Origin: RGIG6178 sp045612885
GTDB taxonomy: Bacteria > Bacillota_I > Bacilli_A > RFN20 > DUOF01
Length of the DNA: 37,236 bases
Assembly (NCBI GenBank): GCA_045612885.1
Contig: JAZKZZ010000007.1
Span: forward strand, 1-37,236
Reading direction: 5' to 3'
Part shown: positions 7,514 through 16,728 of the stretch, in pieces
Layout: each line of letters opens with the position of its first letter
Position numbering within the stretch: the stretch's first letter is position 1
Translations under genes and position numbers: made by a program
The notes under the pieces: generated by a model
Seen by the model: only the letters and a program-made list of their open reading frames with translations
Database searches by the model: none
Told to the model about the DNA's origin: nothing

Positions 7514-8236
7514 ATGAGTCATAAAAGAATAATACTAAAATTAAGTGGCGAAGCCTTAATGGGAAAAGAGAATGATAATAAAGTATTAGATAAAAATGTT
7601 TTATTTAATGTGGCAAATCAAATAAAAATATTAGTTGATAGCAACATTGAAGTTGGTGTTGTAATTGGTGGGGGTAATATTTTTAGAGGAAGATATTGTG
7701 ATGAATTATCAATTGAAAGAGAAGATGGAGATTACATGGGCATGGTTGCTACTATTTTTAACTCATTATCTTTTGAAGCTTGTTTAAAGTCAATTGATGT
7801 TGATTGTGAAGTTATGAGTGCACTTGATATAGAGAAAGTATGCGAGCCATATAAAAATAAAAAGGCACTTAAATATTTAAGTGCTGGTAAAGTTGTAATT
7901 TTTGCGGCTGGTACTGGCAAACCATATTACTCTACTGATACATGTGCTGCACTTAGAGCAAAAGAGATAAAAGCAGATATTATATTAATGGCTAAAAATG
8001 GTGTTGATGGAGTTTATAATAAAGATCCAAAAAAATATAAAACTGCTAAAAAATACGAACATATTTCATACAAAGAAGTATTAGATAATAAATTAGAGGT
8101 AATCGATCTAAGTGCAATTAGTATTTGTAAGGAAAACAAAATTAATATTATTGTCTTTGATATGGACAAAGAAAATGCTATAATTGATGCTAGTAATGGT
8201 GCTAAAATAGGCACTGTAATAGGAGAGGAAAATTAA
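7514..8236 (+). CDS. pyrH: UMP kinase
   Basis: A 240-residue bacterial UMP kinase of the amino-acid kinase fold, converting UMP to UDP in the cytoplasm. It shows the ILKLSGEALMG start, the VGVVIGGGNIFRG phosphate-binding loop, DYMGMVATIFNSL, and the AAGTGKPYYSTDTCAALRA segment, all typical of PyrH. The ribosome binding site is TGGAGGGG. frr starts one base after the pyrH stop, so the two are translationally linked, as in nearly all bacteria. Confidence 0.97.
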   Translation: MSHKRIILKLSGEALMGKENDNKVLDKNVLFNVANQIKILVDSNIEVGVVIGGGNIFRGRYCDELSIEREDGDYMGMVATIFNSLSFEACLKSIDVDCEVMSALDIEKVCEPYKNKKALKYLSAGKVVIFAAGTGKPYYSTDTCAALRAKEIKADIILMAKNGVDGVYNKDPKKYKTAKKYEHISYKEVLDNKLEVIDLSAISICKENKINIIVFDMDKENAIIDASNGAKIGTVIGEEN

Positions 8237-8237
8237 A

Positions 8238-8783
8238 ATGGATGAGTTATTAAATTTAACAAGACAAAAAATGGAAAAATCAGTTCAATCTTTAGAATCT
8301 GAATTATCTACAGTAAGAACTGGAACTGCTAATGCTGCAATATTAGATAGAGTAGAAGTTATGTACTATGGCTATAGAACTCCACTTAATCAAACTGCTT
8401 CAATTTCTGTTCCAGAACCTAGATTATTAATGATTAAACCTTTTGATAAAAGCACTATTAAAGATATCGAAAAAGCTATTGTAGATGCTAATTTGGGTTT
8501 AAATCCTGTAAATGATGGAAGTGTAATTCGTTTACCAATTCCTCCATTAACAGAGGATAGAAGAAAAGAATTATGTAAGCAAGTTTCAAAACTTGGAGAA
8601 GATGCAAAAGTTTCTGTACGTAATATTAGAAGAGATGCTAACGAGAATATCAAAAAGAATAAAGATGTTAGTGAAGATACTAGAAAAGGTCTAGAAGAAG
8701 ATGTACAAAAATTAACTGATGAATTTACTAAAAAGATTGATTCACTAGTTAAAGCTAAAGAAAGCGCATTATTAACTATTTAA
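8238..8783 (+). CDS. frr: Ribosome recycling factor
   Basis: A 181-residue RRF, which with EF-G splits post-termination ribosomes. It shows the signature ELSTVRTGTANAAILDRVEV and the YYGYRTPLNQTASISVPEPR stretch, then the Arg-rich helix RRDANENIKK that contacts rRNA. Length is close to the usual 185. A GGAGAGG ribosome binding site lies within the end of pyrH. A terminator follows, and uppS, which often comes next, is absent. Confidence 0.97.
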   Translation: MDELLNLTRQKMEKSVQSLESELSTVRTGTANAAILDRVEVMYYGYRTPLNQTASISVPEPRLLMIKPFDKSTIKDIEKAIVDANLGLNPVNDGSVIRLPIPPLTEDRRKELCKQVSKLGEDAKVSVRNIRRDANENIKKNKDVSEDTRKGLEEDVQKLTDEFTKKIDSLVKAKESALLTI

Positions 8784-8807
8784 AGCAAACATAAGTTTGC
8801 TTTTTTT
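8784..8807 (+). terminator. Terminator after frr
   Basis: Seven-bp stem AGCAAAC / GTTTGCT with an ATAA loop followed by T residues, directly after the frr stop codon at 8783. Confidence 0.87.
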
Positions 8808-8830
8808 ATTACCTCTTTTAAATAATAAAT

Positions 8831-8860
8831 ATAGTATTATATACTATATTTTGCTATAAT
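8831..8860 (+). promoter_or_regulatory. Extended -10 promoter for cdsA with an inverted repeat
   Basis: TATAAT at 8855-8860 with TG one base upstream (TGC-TATAAT), a weak -35 (TAGTAT, 8832-8837) and a 17-nt spacer. A perfect inverted repeat, ATAGTAT-TAT-ATACTAT (8831-8847), covers the -35 region and could be an operator. The repeat is AT-only apart from one G and one C, so chance cannot be excluded. Confidence 0.6.
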
Positions 8861-8915
8861 CTATTTGTGTATTTTATTATAAAAAAGTATATATATTTAA
8901 ATATGGAGGTACAAT

Positions 8916-9764
8916 ATGAAAAAAAGAGTTATTACAGCATTAATATTAGTGGCAGTTATATTTCCAATAGTATTACTTGGAGGAGTTCCTTATTTACTTG
9001 GTATTATGGCTCTTATGGGAGTATGTATGTATGAATTAACAAATGTAAATAAATCTCCATTATTCACAAAGATAATTTCAATATTATTAGTAGTATCCGC
9101 ATGCTTATATTCTTACTTTAATATTGAAGAAAGATTTGTTAATGTTAACTTGTTATTCGTTTTTGTTCCTGTATTAACTCATTTTACAATTTCAATGTTT
9201 AGTAAAGATAAAACTTTGTTAGATGCTTGTTATAACTCAGTATCAACAATTTTATTATCACTTGCTGGTTGTAGTTTATTAGAATTAAGATATACATTAA
9301 ATAATGCTAATTTATTATTATTCTTGTTAATAGTAACTTCAAGTGTAGATACTTTTGCGTTGTTTGTAGGATCTAAATTTGGTAAACACAGATTAAATGA
9401 AAGAATATCACCTAAAAAGTCTATTGAGGGTTCAATTGGTGGAATTATAGGAGGAGTTATTTTAGGAACACTATTTGCTTCTTTATTTCCTATTTTCAAT
9501 ATCAGTGATTCAAATTTCTTAAACATTTCATTTGATCCTAATTTCAGTTTCATAAACATATTATCAGCATTACTAATTTCTCTAGCACTTACTTTTATTG
9601 GTCAAATTGGTGATTTAATGTTTAGCATGATTAAAAGACATTACAATGTAAAAGATTTTTCTAATATACTTCCTGGTCATGGAGGTTTTGCTGATAGAAT
9701 TGATAGTTTATGTCTTAATTCTATATCTTTAGCTTTAACTTTATCTATGATGTTTATACTTTAG
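8916..9764 (+). CDS. cdsA: Phosphatidate cytidylyltransferase (CDP-diglyceride synthase)
   Basis: A 282-residue polytopic membrane enzyme that converts phosphatidate and CTP to CDP-diacylglycerol, the precursor of anionic phospholipids. Hydrophobic segments run along the whole length. The family signature is present near the C-terminus: GQIGDLMFSMIKRHYNVKDF followed by LPGHGGFADRIDSL. The RISPKKSIEGSIGG segment is also typical. AGGAGGT precedes the ATG ideally (TGGAGG, 8904-8909). In relatives uppS precedes it and dxr follows; neither is here, and rseP follows after 11 bp. Confidence 0.95.
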   Translation: MKKRVITALILVAVIFPIVLLGGVPYLLGIMALMGVCMYELTNVNKSPLFTKIISILLVVSACLYSYFNIEERFVNVNLLFVFVPVLTHFTISMFSKDKTLLDACYNSVSTILLSLAGCSLLELRYTLNNANLLLFLLIVTSSVDTFALFVGSKFGKHRLNERISPKKSIEGSIGGIIGGVILGTLFASLFPIFNISDSNFLNISFDPNFSFINILSALLISLALTFIGQIGDLMFSMIKRHYNVKDFSNILPGHGGFADRIDSLCLNSISLALTLSMMFIL

Positions 9765-9775
9765 GAGGAAATGAA

Positions 9776-10906
9776 ATGAATATAATTTTATTTGTAGTAA
9801 GTTTGTCCTTATTAATCTTTATACACGAATTTGGACATTTTCTATTTGCTAAATTATTTAATGTTTATTGTTTAGAATTTTCTATAGGTATGGGACCTGC
9901 TATCATCAGCAAAAAATTCAAAAAGGACAAAGAAACAACCTATTCTTTACGTTGGTTACCAATTGGAGGATATGTTTCAATGGCTGGTGAAGATTCTGAA
10001 AATGAAGCGGTAAAAGATTTAGAAATCCCATATCAAAGAACTATAAATGGAATCAATCCATGGAAAAGAGCAATAGTTACTATTGCAGGTATTTCTTTCA
10101 ACTTTATTTTTGCACTTATTTTACTTTGTATATACGTATTCTCTACTGGTGTACCTACAGAAGATAACACAATTGATGTGGTAGAAAATTCTCTTGCTGC
10201 CAAAAGTGGTCTATCAAGTGGAGATAAAATTGTCGCAGTAAAAGATATTACTATTCTCTCTGATGGAGATGTAATTTATCAAGATTGTAAAGATGCTAGA
10301 TGCGCCACTCCTTACTTTAATTCTTTTTATGTGTATTTAAATAATGATCAAATTAATGAGAAAGTAAAGGATTATATGGATACAACTCTAACACAAGAAA
10401 TAACAATAATATATACTCACAAAGGTACAGATAGTGAGTTAACAACATCATTAATTAGAGAATATAAAGATGGAGAATTTCCACTTCTAGGAATTAATGA
10501 AGCTACTAGAATACCTAATTTTTTTGAAGGAATAGGTATGACATTTAAAACATTTGGAAAAATTATCGTTTTGATGGGACAAGCAATTGCCAGTTTGTTT
10601 ACACCTGAAGGGTTCAATAGCCTTGGTGGAGTGGTTTCAATGTATCAATCATCTAAAACAATGGCAAGTGAAGGAGTTCTCTCTTACATATGGTATCTAG
10701 CGATAATTTCAGTTAACTTAGGTTTCTTTAACTTATTGCCAATACCTGCTCTAGATGGAGCTAGATTCTATATATCTATTTTTGAAGGTGTAACTAAGAA
10801 AAAGTTACACCCTAAAGTAGAAGGATATATGAATTTATGTGGTATTATATTATTGTTTAGTTTGATGATTGTTGTAACAATTAAGGATATTATTGGATTA
10901 TTTTAG
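9776..10906 (+). CDS. rseP: RseP/RasP-type site-2 intramembrane zinc protease
   Basis: A 376-residue membrane metalloprotease that cuts transmembrane helices, such as anti-sigma factors or signal-peptide remnants. The zinc motif HEFGH is at residues 17-21 inside the first membrane helix, and the third ligand motif (LPIPALDGAR, D327) lies near the C-terminus before the last helices. A PDZ domain occupies the middle (about 130-235; AAKSGLSSGDKIVAV). Its ribosome binding site (AGGAGG) overlaps the cdsA stop, indicating coupling with cdsA. polC follows 13 bp downstream without proS. Confidence 0.95.
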   Translation: MNIILFVVSLSLLIFIHEFGHFLFAKLFNVYCLEFSIGMGPAIISKKFKKDKETTYSLRWLPIGGYVSMAGEDSENEAVKDLEIPYQRTINGINPWKRAIVTIAGISFNFIFALILLCIYVFSTGVPTEDNTIDVVENSLAAKSGLSSGDKIVAVKDITILSDGDVIYQDCKDARCATPYFNSFYVYLNNDQINEKVKDYMDTTLTQEITIIYTHKGTDSELTTSLIREYKDGEFPLLGINEATRIPNFFEGIGMTFKTFGKIIVLMGQAIASLFTPEGFNSLGGVVSMYQSSKTMASEGVLSYIWYLAIISVNLGFFNLLPIPALDGARFYISIFEGVTKKKLHPKVEGYMNLCGIILLFSLMIVVTIKDIIGLF

Positions 10907-10919
10907 GAGTTTATAAAAA

Positions 10920-13900
10920 ATGGATAAGAAGTTATATGATTTTTTACAAAAATTGAATGTTAGTGAAGATTGCTATCAATTGCTTAAAGATGGTGTTTTA
11001 AAAGACACTTTGTATCTTGCAAGTAGCAAAACTTTTTCTATTCACATTCACTTTTTAGAAAAAATTAAACCAGAACTATTTAATGCAATAATGGAAATAA
11101 AAAACAAAATCAAGTTTAAGACATCATTTAATCTTACATTTGAAAATAAAGAAATTGATTTAGACTTTGTTAAAGGTATTTTTACTAAAGTTATTCTTGA
11201 AAAATATAAAAATAACGCCATGATGAGAACGTTAAAAGACATGGATATCTCAATGGATAATGATGCTGTATATTTATACTTTGACAGTAACTTTCAAGCA
11301 CAATCATTTGCTCCTTATCTAGAAGAAATATCTAAAATATATAAATTCTTAGGTGTTGATCGACAAATAAAGTTTGAAATAAAAGAAATTGACATTCCAA
11401 AAATTGAAAAAGATTATAAAGAGTTAAAAAACGGAAGTCAAAATGAATCTATTGAATCTAAGCCTACGTTTATCCCTAAAAAGGATACTAATGAATACAA
11501 GATTAAAGAATTGGTAGCAAGTGATAATTTTGTTACTACAAAAGGAAAGATTTTCTTTATTGAGTCTAGTGAAAGAAAACGTTTAATAATGACTTATTAT
11601 ATAACAGATTATGAAGATTCTATTTGTGTTAAGTGTTTTGAAAATCAAAAACTTACTAAAGAATTATTAACTTCATTTAAGGAAGGTTCATGGATTGAAG
11701 TTGGAGGCAAAGTTTCATATGATACTTTTGCAAAAGATGAAGTATTCACTGCTACTACAATTAAAGCAATTGAGCCTCAAGAAGAAATAAGAGTAGATGA
11801 TGAGGAAGAAAAAAGAGTAGAGCTACATGTACACACTAAAATGTCAAACATGGATGCAGTATGTGAAGCAAGTGATTATATAAAAACCGCTGATAAGTGG
11901 GGGCACAAAGCCATAGCTATTACAGATCATGGCGTAGTACAAGCTTATCCTGATGCCAATAAAGGAAGTAAAGGCAAGAATATAAAAGTAATTTATGGCG
12001 TGGAATTTTATATGGTCGAAGAATATGATAATCATATTTTTAACCCTAGTGATGATAGTTTAGAAACTAGTACATTTGTTTCTTTTGACTTAGAAACTAC
12101 TGGTTTGTCATCTCGAGCAGATGAAATAATTGAAATTGGAGCTGTAAAACATAAGAATGGAATGATTATTGATAGTTTCCAAACATTTGTAAATCCACAT
12201 CGTAAAATCAATCAATTCACTACAAATTTAACTAATATAACAAATGAAATGTTAACTGATGGATTAGAGTTAAAGGAAGCTATGGATAAATTCTTAGAAT
12301 TTTCTAAGGGATGTATTCTAGTAGCTCATAATGCAATATTTGATTACTCTTTTATTAAGAGTGCATTAAACAAGATTGGATATGAACCGATAACTAATCC
12401 AGTTATTGATACATTACCTTTATCTAGACATATGTATAGTGAATATAGAAGTCATACTTTAGGAAGTATTGCAAGAAGATATAATATTGAATATGATGAA
12501 GAAGTTGCACACCGTGCTGACTATGATGCCAAAGTCTTATCAGAAGTATTTGAAGCAATGTTAAATGATATTGTTAATAAAAAAGGTATTGCTATCCATA
12601 AAGATTTAGCCTCTTTACAAGACAAGACAAATTTTTCACGTAAAAGACCTATACATGTCATTGCACTAGCAAAAAATCAAGAAGGTGTAAAAGACTTATA
12701 TACTTTAGTAAGTAAGTCTCATTTAGAGTATTATAATGAAATGCCACTTATTCCTAGAAGTGTATTAGAAAGTAATAGAAAGAATTTAATTTTAGGTAGT
12801 TCATGTATAAATGGCGAAGTATTTGAAACAGCTTCTACAAGAAACTATGATGATTTAAAAAGAGTAGCTAGTTTCTATGATTACTTGGAAATTCAACCAT
12901 TAACAAACTATAAACACTTAATTGATACGTGTACTGTAGAGAACATGGATAAGTTAAAATTGATAGTTAACTATATCATTGAAGTTGGTAAAGATTTAAA
13001 TATACCTGTAGTTGCTACAAGTGATGCTCACTATATAGATAAAACACAAAAGATTTATAGAGATGTTTATATACGTTCACAAGCGATTGGTGGAAAACAC
13101 CATCCTTTGTATGATTTTAAAGGTCGTATAAAAGATAATCCTGATCAGCATTTTAGAACCACAAAAGAAATGCTAGAGGAATTTAATTTCTTACCTAGCG
13201 AACTTGCAAAAGAAATAGTAGTAACTAATTCTAATTTAATTGCTGATAAAATCGAACCTGTTTTACCATTAAAGGATGGAACTTATCCTCCTCATATTGA
13301 AAATGATAAGGAAGAATTAACAAGAATTTGTTGGGAAACAGCTCATAAAATTTATGGTGAAAATTTGCCTGAGGTAGTAAAAGCTAGAGTAGAAAAAGAA
13401 TTAAATAGTATTATTGGAAATGGATTTGCAGTTATGTATTATATTGCGTATAAACTGGTGAAGAAATCTAATGATGATGGATATATAGTAGGCTCAAGAG
13501 GATCCGTTGGTTCTTCTTTAGTTGCACACTTTACGGGTATTACTGAAGTAAATGCTCTACCTCCTCATTATATATGCGATGAATGTAAATATTTTGAACT
13601 TGCTAATCCAGAAATCTATAGAAGTGGGTATGATTTACCAGATAAAGTATGTCCTCATTGCGGTCATAAATTACGTGGTGAAGGACAAAATATCCCATTT
13701 GAAACATTCTTAGGATTTAAAGGTGATAAAGTTCCAGATATAGACCTTAACTTCTCTGGAGAATATCAACCTACAGCTCATGAATTTACAAAAGAAATGT
13801 TTGGTGTTGATAATGTTTATAGAGCTGGAACTATTGGTACAGTTGCACAAAAAACAGCATATGGATACGCTAAAGGATATTTTGAAGATCTTGGCACTAT

Positions 13901-15188
13901 CGATAATGTTAGAAAAGCTGAATTACAAAGAATATCAATGGGATGTGAAGGAGTAAAAAGAACAACTGGTCAACACCCGGGTGGAATTATCGTTATTCCT
14001 AACTATATGGATGTACATGACTTTACTCCTGTACAATATCCTGCAGATGATATAGATTCAACATGGAGAACAACTCACTTTGACTTCCACGCCATTCACG
14101 ATAATGTTTTAAAACTAGATATCTTAGGACATGTTGATCCTACCGCTTTAAGGATGCTTAAAGATATTACAGGAATTGAACCTAAACAAGTTCCTTGTAA
14201 TGATACTAAAGTCTTCTCATTATTCACTAAATGTGATGCTTTAGGAGTTAGCAAGGAAGATATTTTAAATGAAAACGGAGTAGTTGGTATTCCTGAATTT
14301 GGTACTAACTTTGTTAGAAAAATGGTACTAGAAGCACATCCGACAACATTCGCTGATTTAGTTCAAATTTCTGGGCTTAGTCATGGTACTGATGTTTGGA
14401 ATGGAAATGCACAAACACTTATTCAAAATGGAACTTGTAAATTAAATGAGGTTATTGGTTGTCGTGACGATATTATGGTTGTCTTAATTCAATATGGATT
14501 AGAGCCTTCTTTGGCATTTAAGATAATGGAATCTGTAAGAAAAGGTAAAGGATTATCTCCAGAGTGGGAAGAAGAAATGAGAAATCATAATGTTCCTGAA
14601 TGGTATTTAGATTCTTGTAAAAAGATTAAATATATGTTCCCTAAAGCCCACGCTGTGGCCTATGTTACAATGGCCATTCGTATTGCATGGTTTAAGGTAT
14701 ATAAGCCTCTAGAATATTATGCCACTTATTTTTCTACTAGATGTGATGCTTTTGATGTAGAAACATTTATAAAAGGAAAAGAAGCTATTAAGGATAAATT
14801 CTTATCAATTCAATCTAGACTAGCAAATTATGAAACTGCAAAAGATGTAACCAATAAGGAACAAAGTTTATTAACAACCTTAGAAAGTGCCTTAGAAATG
14901 ACTGCTAGAGGATATAAATTCCTAAATATTGATTTATATAAGTCTGATGCTACCAAGTTTGTAGTAGATCATCAAAATAAAGCACTTATACCACCATTTA
15001 CCGCCCTTGATGGACTAGGAGCAAACGTTGCTATGAGTGTTATAGAAGCCAGAAAAAATGGAGAATTCTTATCTATTGAAGATTTAACTAATAGAACTCA
15101 ATTAAATGGAACTATTATTAAAACTCTAGAAAAACTTGGAGTAATAAAGTTGCAAGAGAGAAATCAATTGTCTTTAGATTTATTCTAA
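10920..15188 (+). CDS. polC: DNA polymerase III alpha subunit, PolC type
   Basis: The 1422-residue Gram-positive replicative polymerase, with built-in proofreading. Domains in order: N-terminal region and OB fold (about 1-290), PHP domain starting with ELHVHTKMSNMDAV near residue 302 and interrupted by the DEDD exonuclease domain (FVSFDLETTGL near 388; HNAIFDYSF near 476), then PHP remainder, zinc-binding cysteines (CDEC / CPHC, about 886-918), the palm active site PDIDLNFSGEYQ near 939, and fingers and C-terminal region. Length matches Bacillus PolC. GGAG lies upstream of the ATG. The presence of PolC is the best single marker that this is a Bacillota or Mycoplasmatota chromosome. Confidence 0.98.
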   Translation: MDKKLYDFLQKLNVSEDCYQLLKDGVLKDTLYLASSKTFSIHIHFLEKIKPELFNAIMEIKNKIKFKTSFNLTFENKEIDLDFVKGIFTKVILEKYKNNAMMRTLKDMDISMDNDAVYLYFDSNFQAQSFAPYLEEISKIYKFLGVDRQIKFEIKEIDIPKIEKDYKELKNGSQNESIESKPTFIPKKDTNEYKIKELVASDNFVTTKGKIFFIESSERKRLIMTYYITDYEDSICVKCFENQKLTKELLTSFKEGSWIEVGGKVSYDTFAKDEVFTATTIKAIEPQEEIRVDDEEEKRVELHVHTKMSNMDAVCEASDYIKTADKWGHKAIAITDHGVVQAYPDANKGSKGKNIKVIYGVEFYMVEEYDNHIFNPSDDSLETSTFVSFDLETTGLSSRADEIIEIGAVKHKNGMIIDSFQTFVNPHRKINQFTTNLTNITNEMLTDGLELKEAMDKFLEFSKGCILVAHNAIFDYSFIKSALNKIGYEPITNPVIDTLPLSRHMYSEYRSHTLGSIARRYNIEYDEEVAHRADYDAKVLSEVFEAMLNDIVNKKGIAIHKDLASLQDKTNFSRKRPIHVIALAKNQEGVKDLYTLVSKSHLEYYNEMPLIPRSVLESNRKNLILGSSCINGEVFETASTRNYDDLKRVASFYDYLEIQPLTNYKHLIDTCTVENMDKLKLIVNYIIEVGKDLNIPVVATSDAHYIDKTQKIYRDVYIRSQAIGGKHHPLYDFKGRIKDNPDQHFRTTKEMLEEFNFLPSELAKEIVVTNSNLIADKIEPVLPLKDGTYPPHIENDKEELTRICWETAHKIYGENLPEVVKARVEKELNSIIGNGFAVMYYIAYKLVKKSNDDGYIVGSRGSVGSSLVAHFTGITEVNALPPHYICDECKYFELANPEIYRSGYDLPDKVCPHCGHKLRGEGQNIPFETFLGFKGDKVPDIDLNFSGEYQPTAHEFTKEMFGVDNVYRAGTIGTVAQKTAYGYAKGYFEDLGTIDNVRKAELQRISMGCEGVKRTTGQHPGGIIVIPNYMDVHDFTPVQYPADDIDSTWRTTHFDFHAIHDNVLKLDILGHVDPTALRMLKDITGIEPKQVPCNDTKVFSLFTKCDALGVSKEDILNENGVVGIPEFGTNFVRKMVLEAHPTTFADLVQISGLSHGTDVWNGNAQTLIQNGTCKLNEVIGCRDDIMVVLIQYGLEPSLAFKIMESVRKGKGLSPEWEEEMRNHNVPEWYLDSCKKIKYMFPKAHAVAYVTMAIRIAWFKVYKPLEYYATYFSTRCDAFDVETFIKGKEAIKDKFLSIQSRLANYETAKDVTNKEQSLLTTLESALEMTARGYKFLNIDLYKSDATKFVVDHQNKALIPPFTALDGLGANVAMSVIEARKNGEFLSIEDLTNRTQLNGTIIKTLEKLGVIKLQERNQLSLDLF

Positions 15189-15194
15189 AATAAT

Positions 15195-15230
15195 AAAAGC
15201 ATAATGAATAAAACTCATTATGCTTTTTTT
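15195..15230. terminator. Bidirectional terminator between polC and rpe
   Basis: A 13-bp stem (AAAAGCATAATGA 15195-15207 with TCATTATGCTTTT 15215-15227) flanked by A-rich and T-rich tracts on either side, so it can stop transcription from both convergent genes. The rpe stop codon at 15218-15220 is inside the stem. Confidence 0.9.
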
Positions 15231-15862
15231 AATTTATTTATTGTTTCTATATTCAAATTGTTTGCAAGATATGATCCTAAGATTACCACATCCGCTCCTA
15301 ATTTAGTTACTAATGATATGTTACTATCATTAATTCCTCCATCTACTCCAATTATAAATTTATATTTCTTTTTTAATTTATTTAAATACTTTATTTTATC
15401 TAAACTATTTTCAAGAAATGATTGTCCACCTTTGCCAGGTTCTACAGACATTATTAGTACATAATCTAATAATTCTAAATACTTATCTAACACTTTAACA
15501 TCAGTATTAGGCTTTATACTAATGCCTGCTTTCATATTGTATTTTTTTATCTTATTTATAATAGGAATAATATCCTTTTCTTTTACACTCTCGTAATGGA
15601 ATGTCAACTGATCAGTTCCCGCACTTGCATATTTTTTAATTTTCTTTTGAGGGTCATTAATCATTAAATGGACATCGCTATATAATTTATTATATTTATT
15701 AACGTCTTTTACCAAATGATAATCATAAGTTTTATTAGAAACAAAATTGCCATCCATTACATCATAATGAATCCAATTTGTACTATCAAATTCATTAAAT
15801 ATTTTTATATATTCATCATAGTCTTTATCTAATAAGCTAAGAAATGAAAACGCAATTATCAT
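15218..15862 (-). CDS. rpe: Ribulose-phosphate 3-epimerase
   Basis: A 214-residue TIM-barrel enzyme interconverting ribulose 5-phosphate and xylulose 5-phosphate in the pentose phosphate pathway. It shows WIHYDVMDGNFV (metal ligands H32 and D34), DVHLMI, TFHYES, the loop MSVEPGKGGQ and GVDGGI. The ATG at 15862 is preferred: it shares its A with the rsgA stop (TGATG) and is 9 nt from GGAGG, whereas the ATG six bases upstream is only 3 nt from it. The barrel opens MIIAFSFLS rather than the usual IAPSIL. It is the last gene of the rlmN-prpC-prkC-rsgA-rpe operon. Confidence 0.95.
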   Translation of the reverse strand: MIIAFSFLSLLDKDYDEYIKIFNEFDSTNWIHYDVMDGNFVSNKTYDYHLVKDVNKYNKLYSDVHLMINDPQKKIKKYASAGTDQLTFHYESVKEKDIIPIINKIKKYNMKAGISIKPNTDVKVLDKYLELLDYVLIMSVEPGKGGQSFLENSLDKIKYLNKLKKKYKFIIGVDGGINDSNISLVTKLGADVVILGSYLANNLNIETINKLKKA

Positions 15863-16728
15863 CACCATTTACCTCCTTGCTTAAGATCATTTAAAATTCT
15901 AAGATAATTTTGATAAGACTCTTTTAAAATCTTTCCTTCTTCAACATCTTCTTTTATTTTACAACCTATTTCCTTATCATGAAGACACCCTCTAAATTTA
16001 CATTCACTGAATCTATTGAATCCAGGATATATAGAGGCTAATCGTTTAGTATCAATATTAAGCTTAAGGGAAGAAAATCCTGGAGTATCCGCTACTAATC
16101 CATCACATATCTCCATAAATTCTACCTCTCTAGTAGTATGTTTTCCTCTACCTAAGCTCATTGATATATCACCTGTTTTTAAGTTTAGATTATTATCAAT
16201 TGCATTTAGTAAAGTAGACTTACCTGCACCACTTTGACCTGTAAGAATAGTCTTTTTATTATCAAAAATACTTGATAATACTTTTTTATTTTCTAAGTTG
16301 AGACTATTGCCATAATAACATTTAATTCCTATAGAATCATAGTAATCAAAATACTTCTTATACTCATCAATATTTTCAACTTTATCAACCTTAGAAAAAT
16401 ATACAATTGGAGTAATATCATTGTCTATACATTGTAAAATTAATTTTTCTAACAAGAAAGATGAAAAATCAGGTTCCTTAAGAGAAGTAACAATAAGTGC
16501 TTGGTCAATATTACTAACCGGCGGTCTTATCAAACTATTTTTTCTTTTGCATATAGATTTAATATAACCTTTATTATTTTCCAATTCTTCATAGATAACA
16601 TCATCACCAGATAATGGAATATTGTTATAATCCCTTAATTTTCCAGATGCATGACAAACAATAATTTGATTGTGGTTTTTCACATAAAAATTACCACCAT
16701 TAATTTTTACAATTATTCCTTTAGGCAT
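15862..16728 (-). CDS. rsgA: RsgA, ribosome small-subunit GTPase
   Basis: A 288-residue circularly permuted GTPase that helps late 30S maturation. An N-terminal OB fold (about 1-65) is followed by the GTPase domain with permuted motif order: G4-like FSKVD (111-115), then the P-loop GQSGAGKST (164-172), then DTPGF (214-218). A C-terminal zinc finger uses C243, C248, H250 and C256. It overlaps the kinase gene upstream by 8 nt and the rpe start by 1 nt. The G4 motif reads SKVD rather than NKxD, common in diverged RsgA proteins. In Bacillus RsgA is phosphorylated by PrkC, so the neighbourhood is functionally sensible. Confidence 0.95.
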   Translation of the reverse strand: MPKGIIVKINGGNFYVKNHNQIIVCHASGKLRDYNNIPLSGDDVIYEELENNKGYIKSICKRKNSLIRPPVSNIDQALIVTSLKEPDFSSFLLEKLILQCIDNDITPIVYFSKVDKVENIDEYKKYFDYYDSIGIKCYYGNSLNLENKKVLSSIFDNKKTILTGQSGAGKSTLLNAIDNNLNLKTGDISMSLGRGKHTTREVEFMEICDGLVADTPGFSSLKLNIDTKRLASIYPGFNRFSECKFRGCLHDKEIGCKIKEDVEEGKILKESYQNYLRILNDLKQGGKW

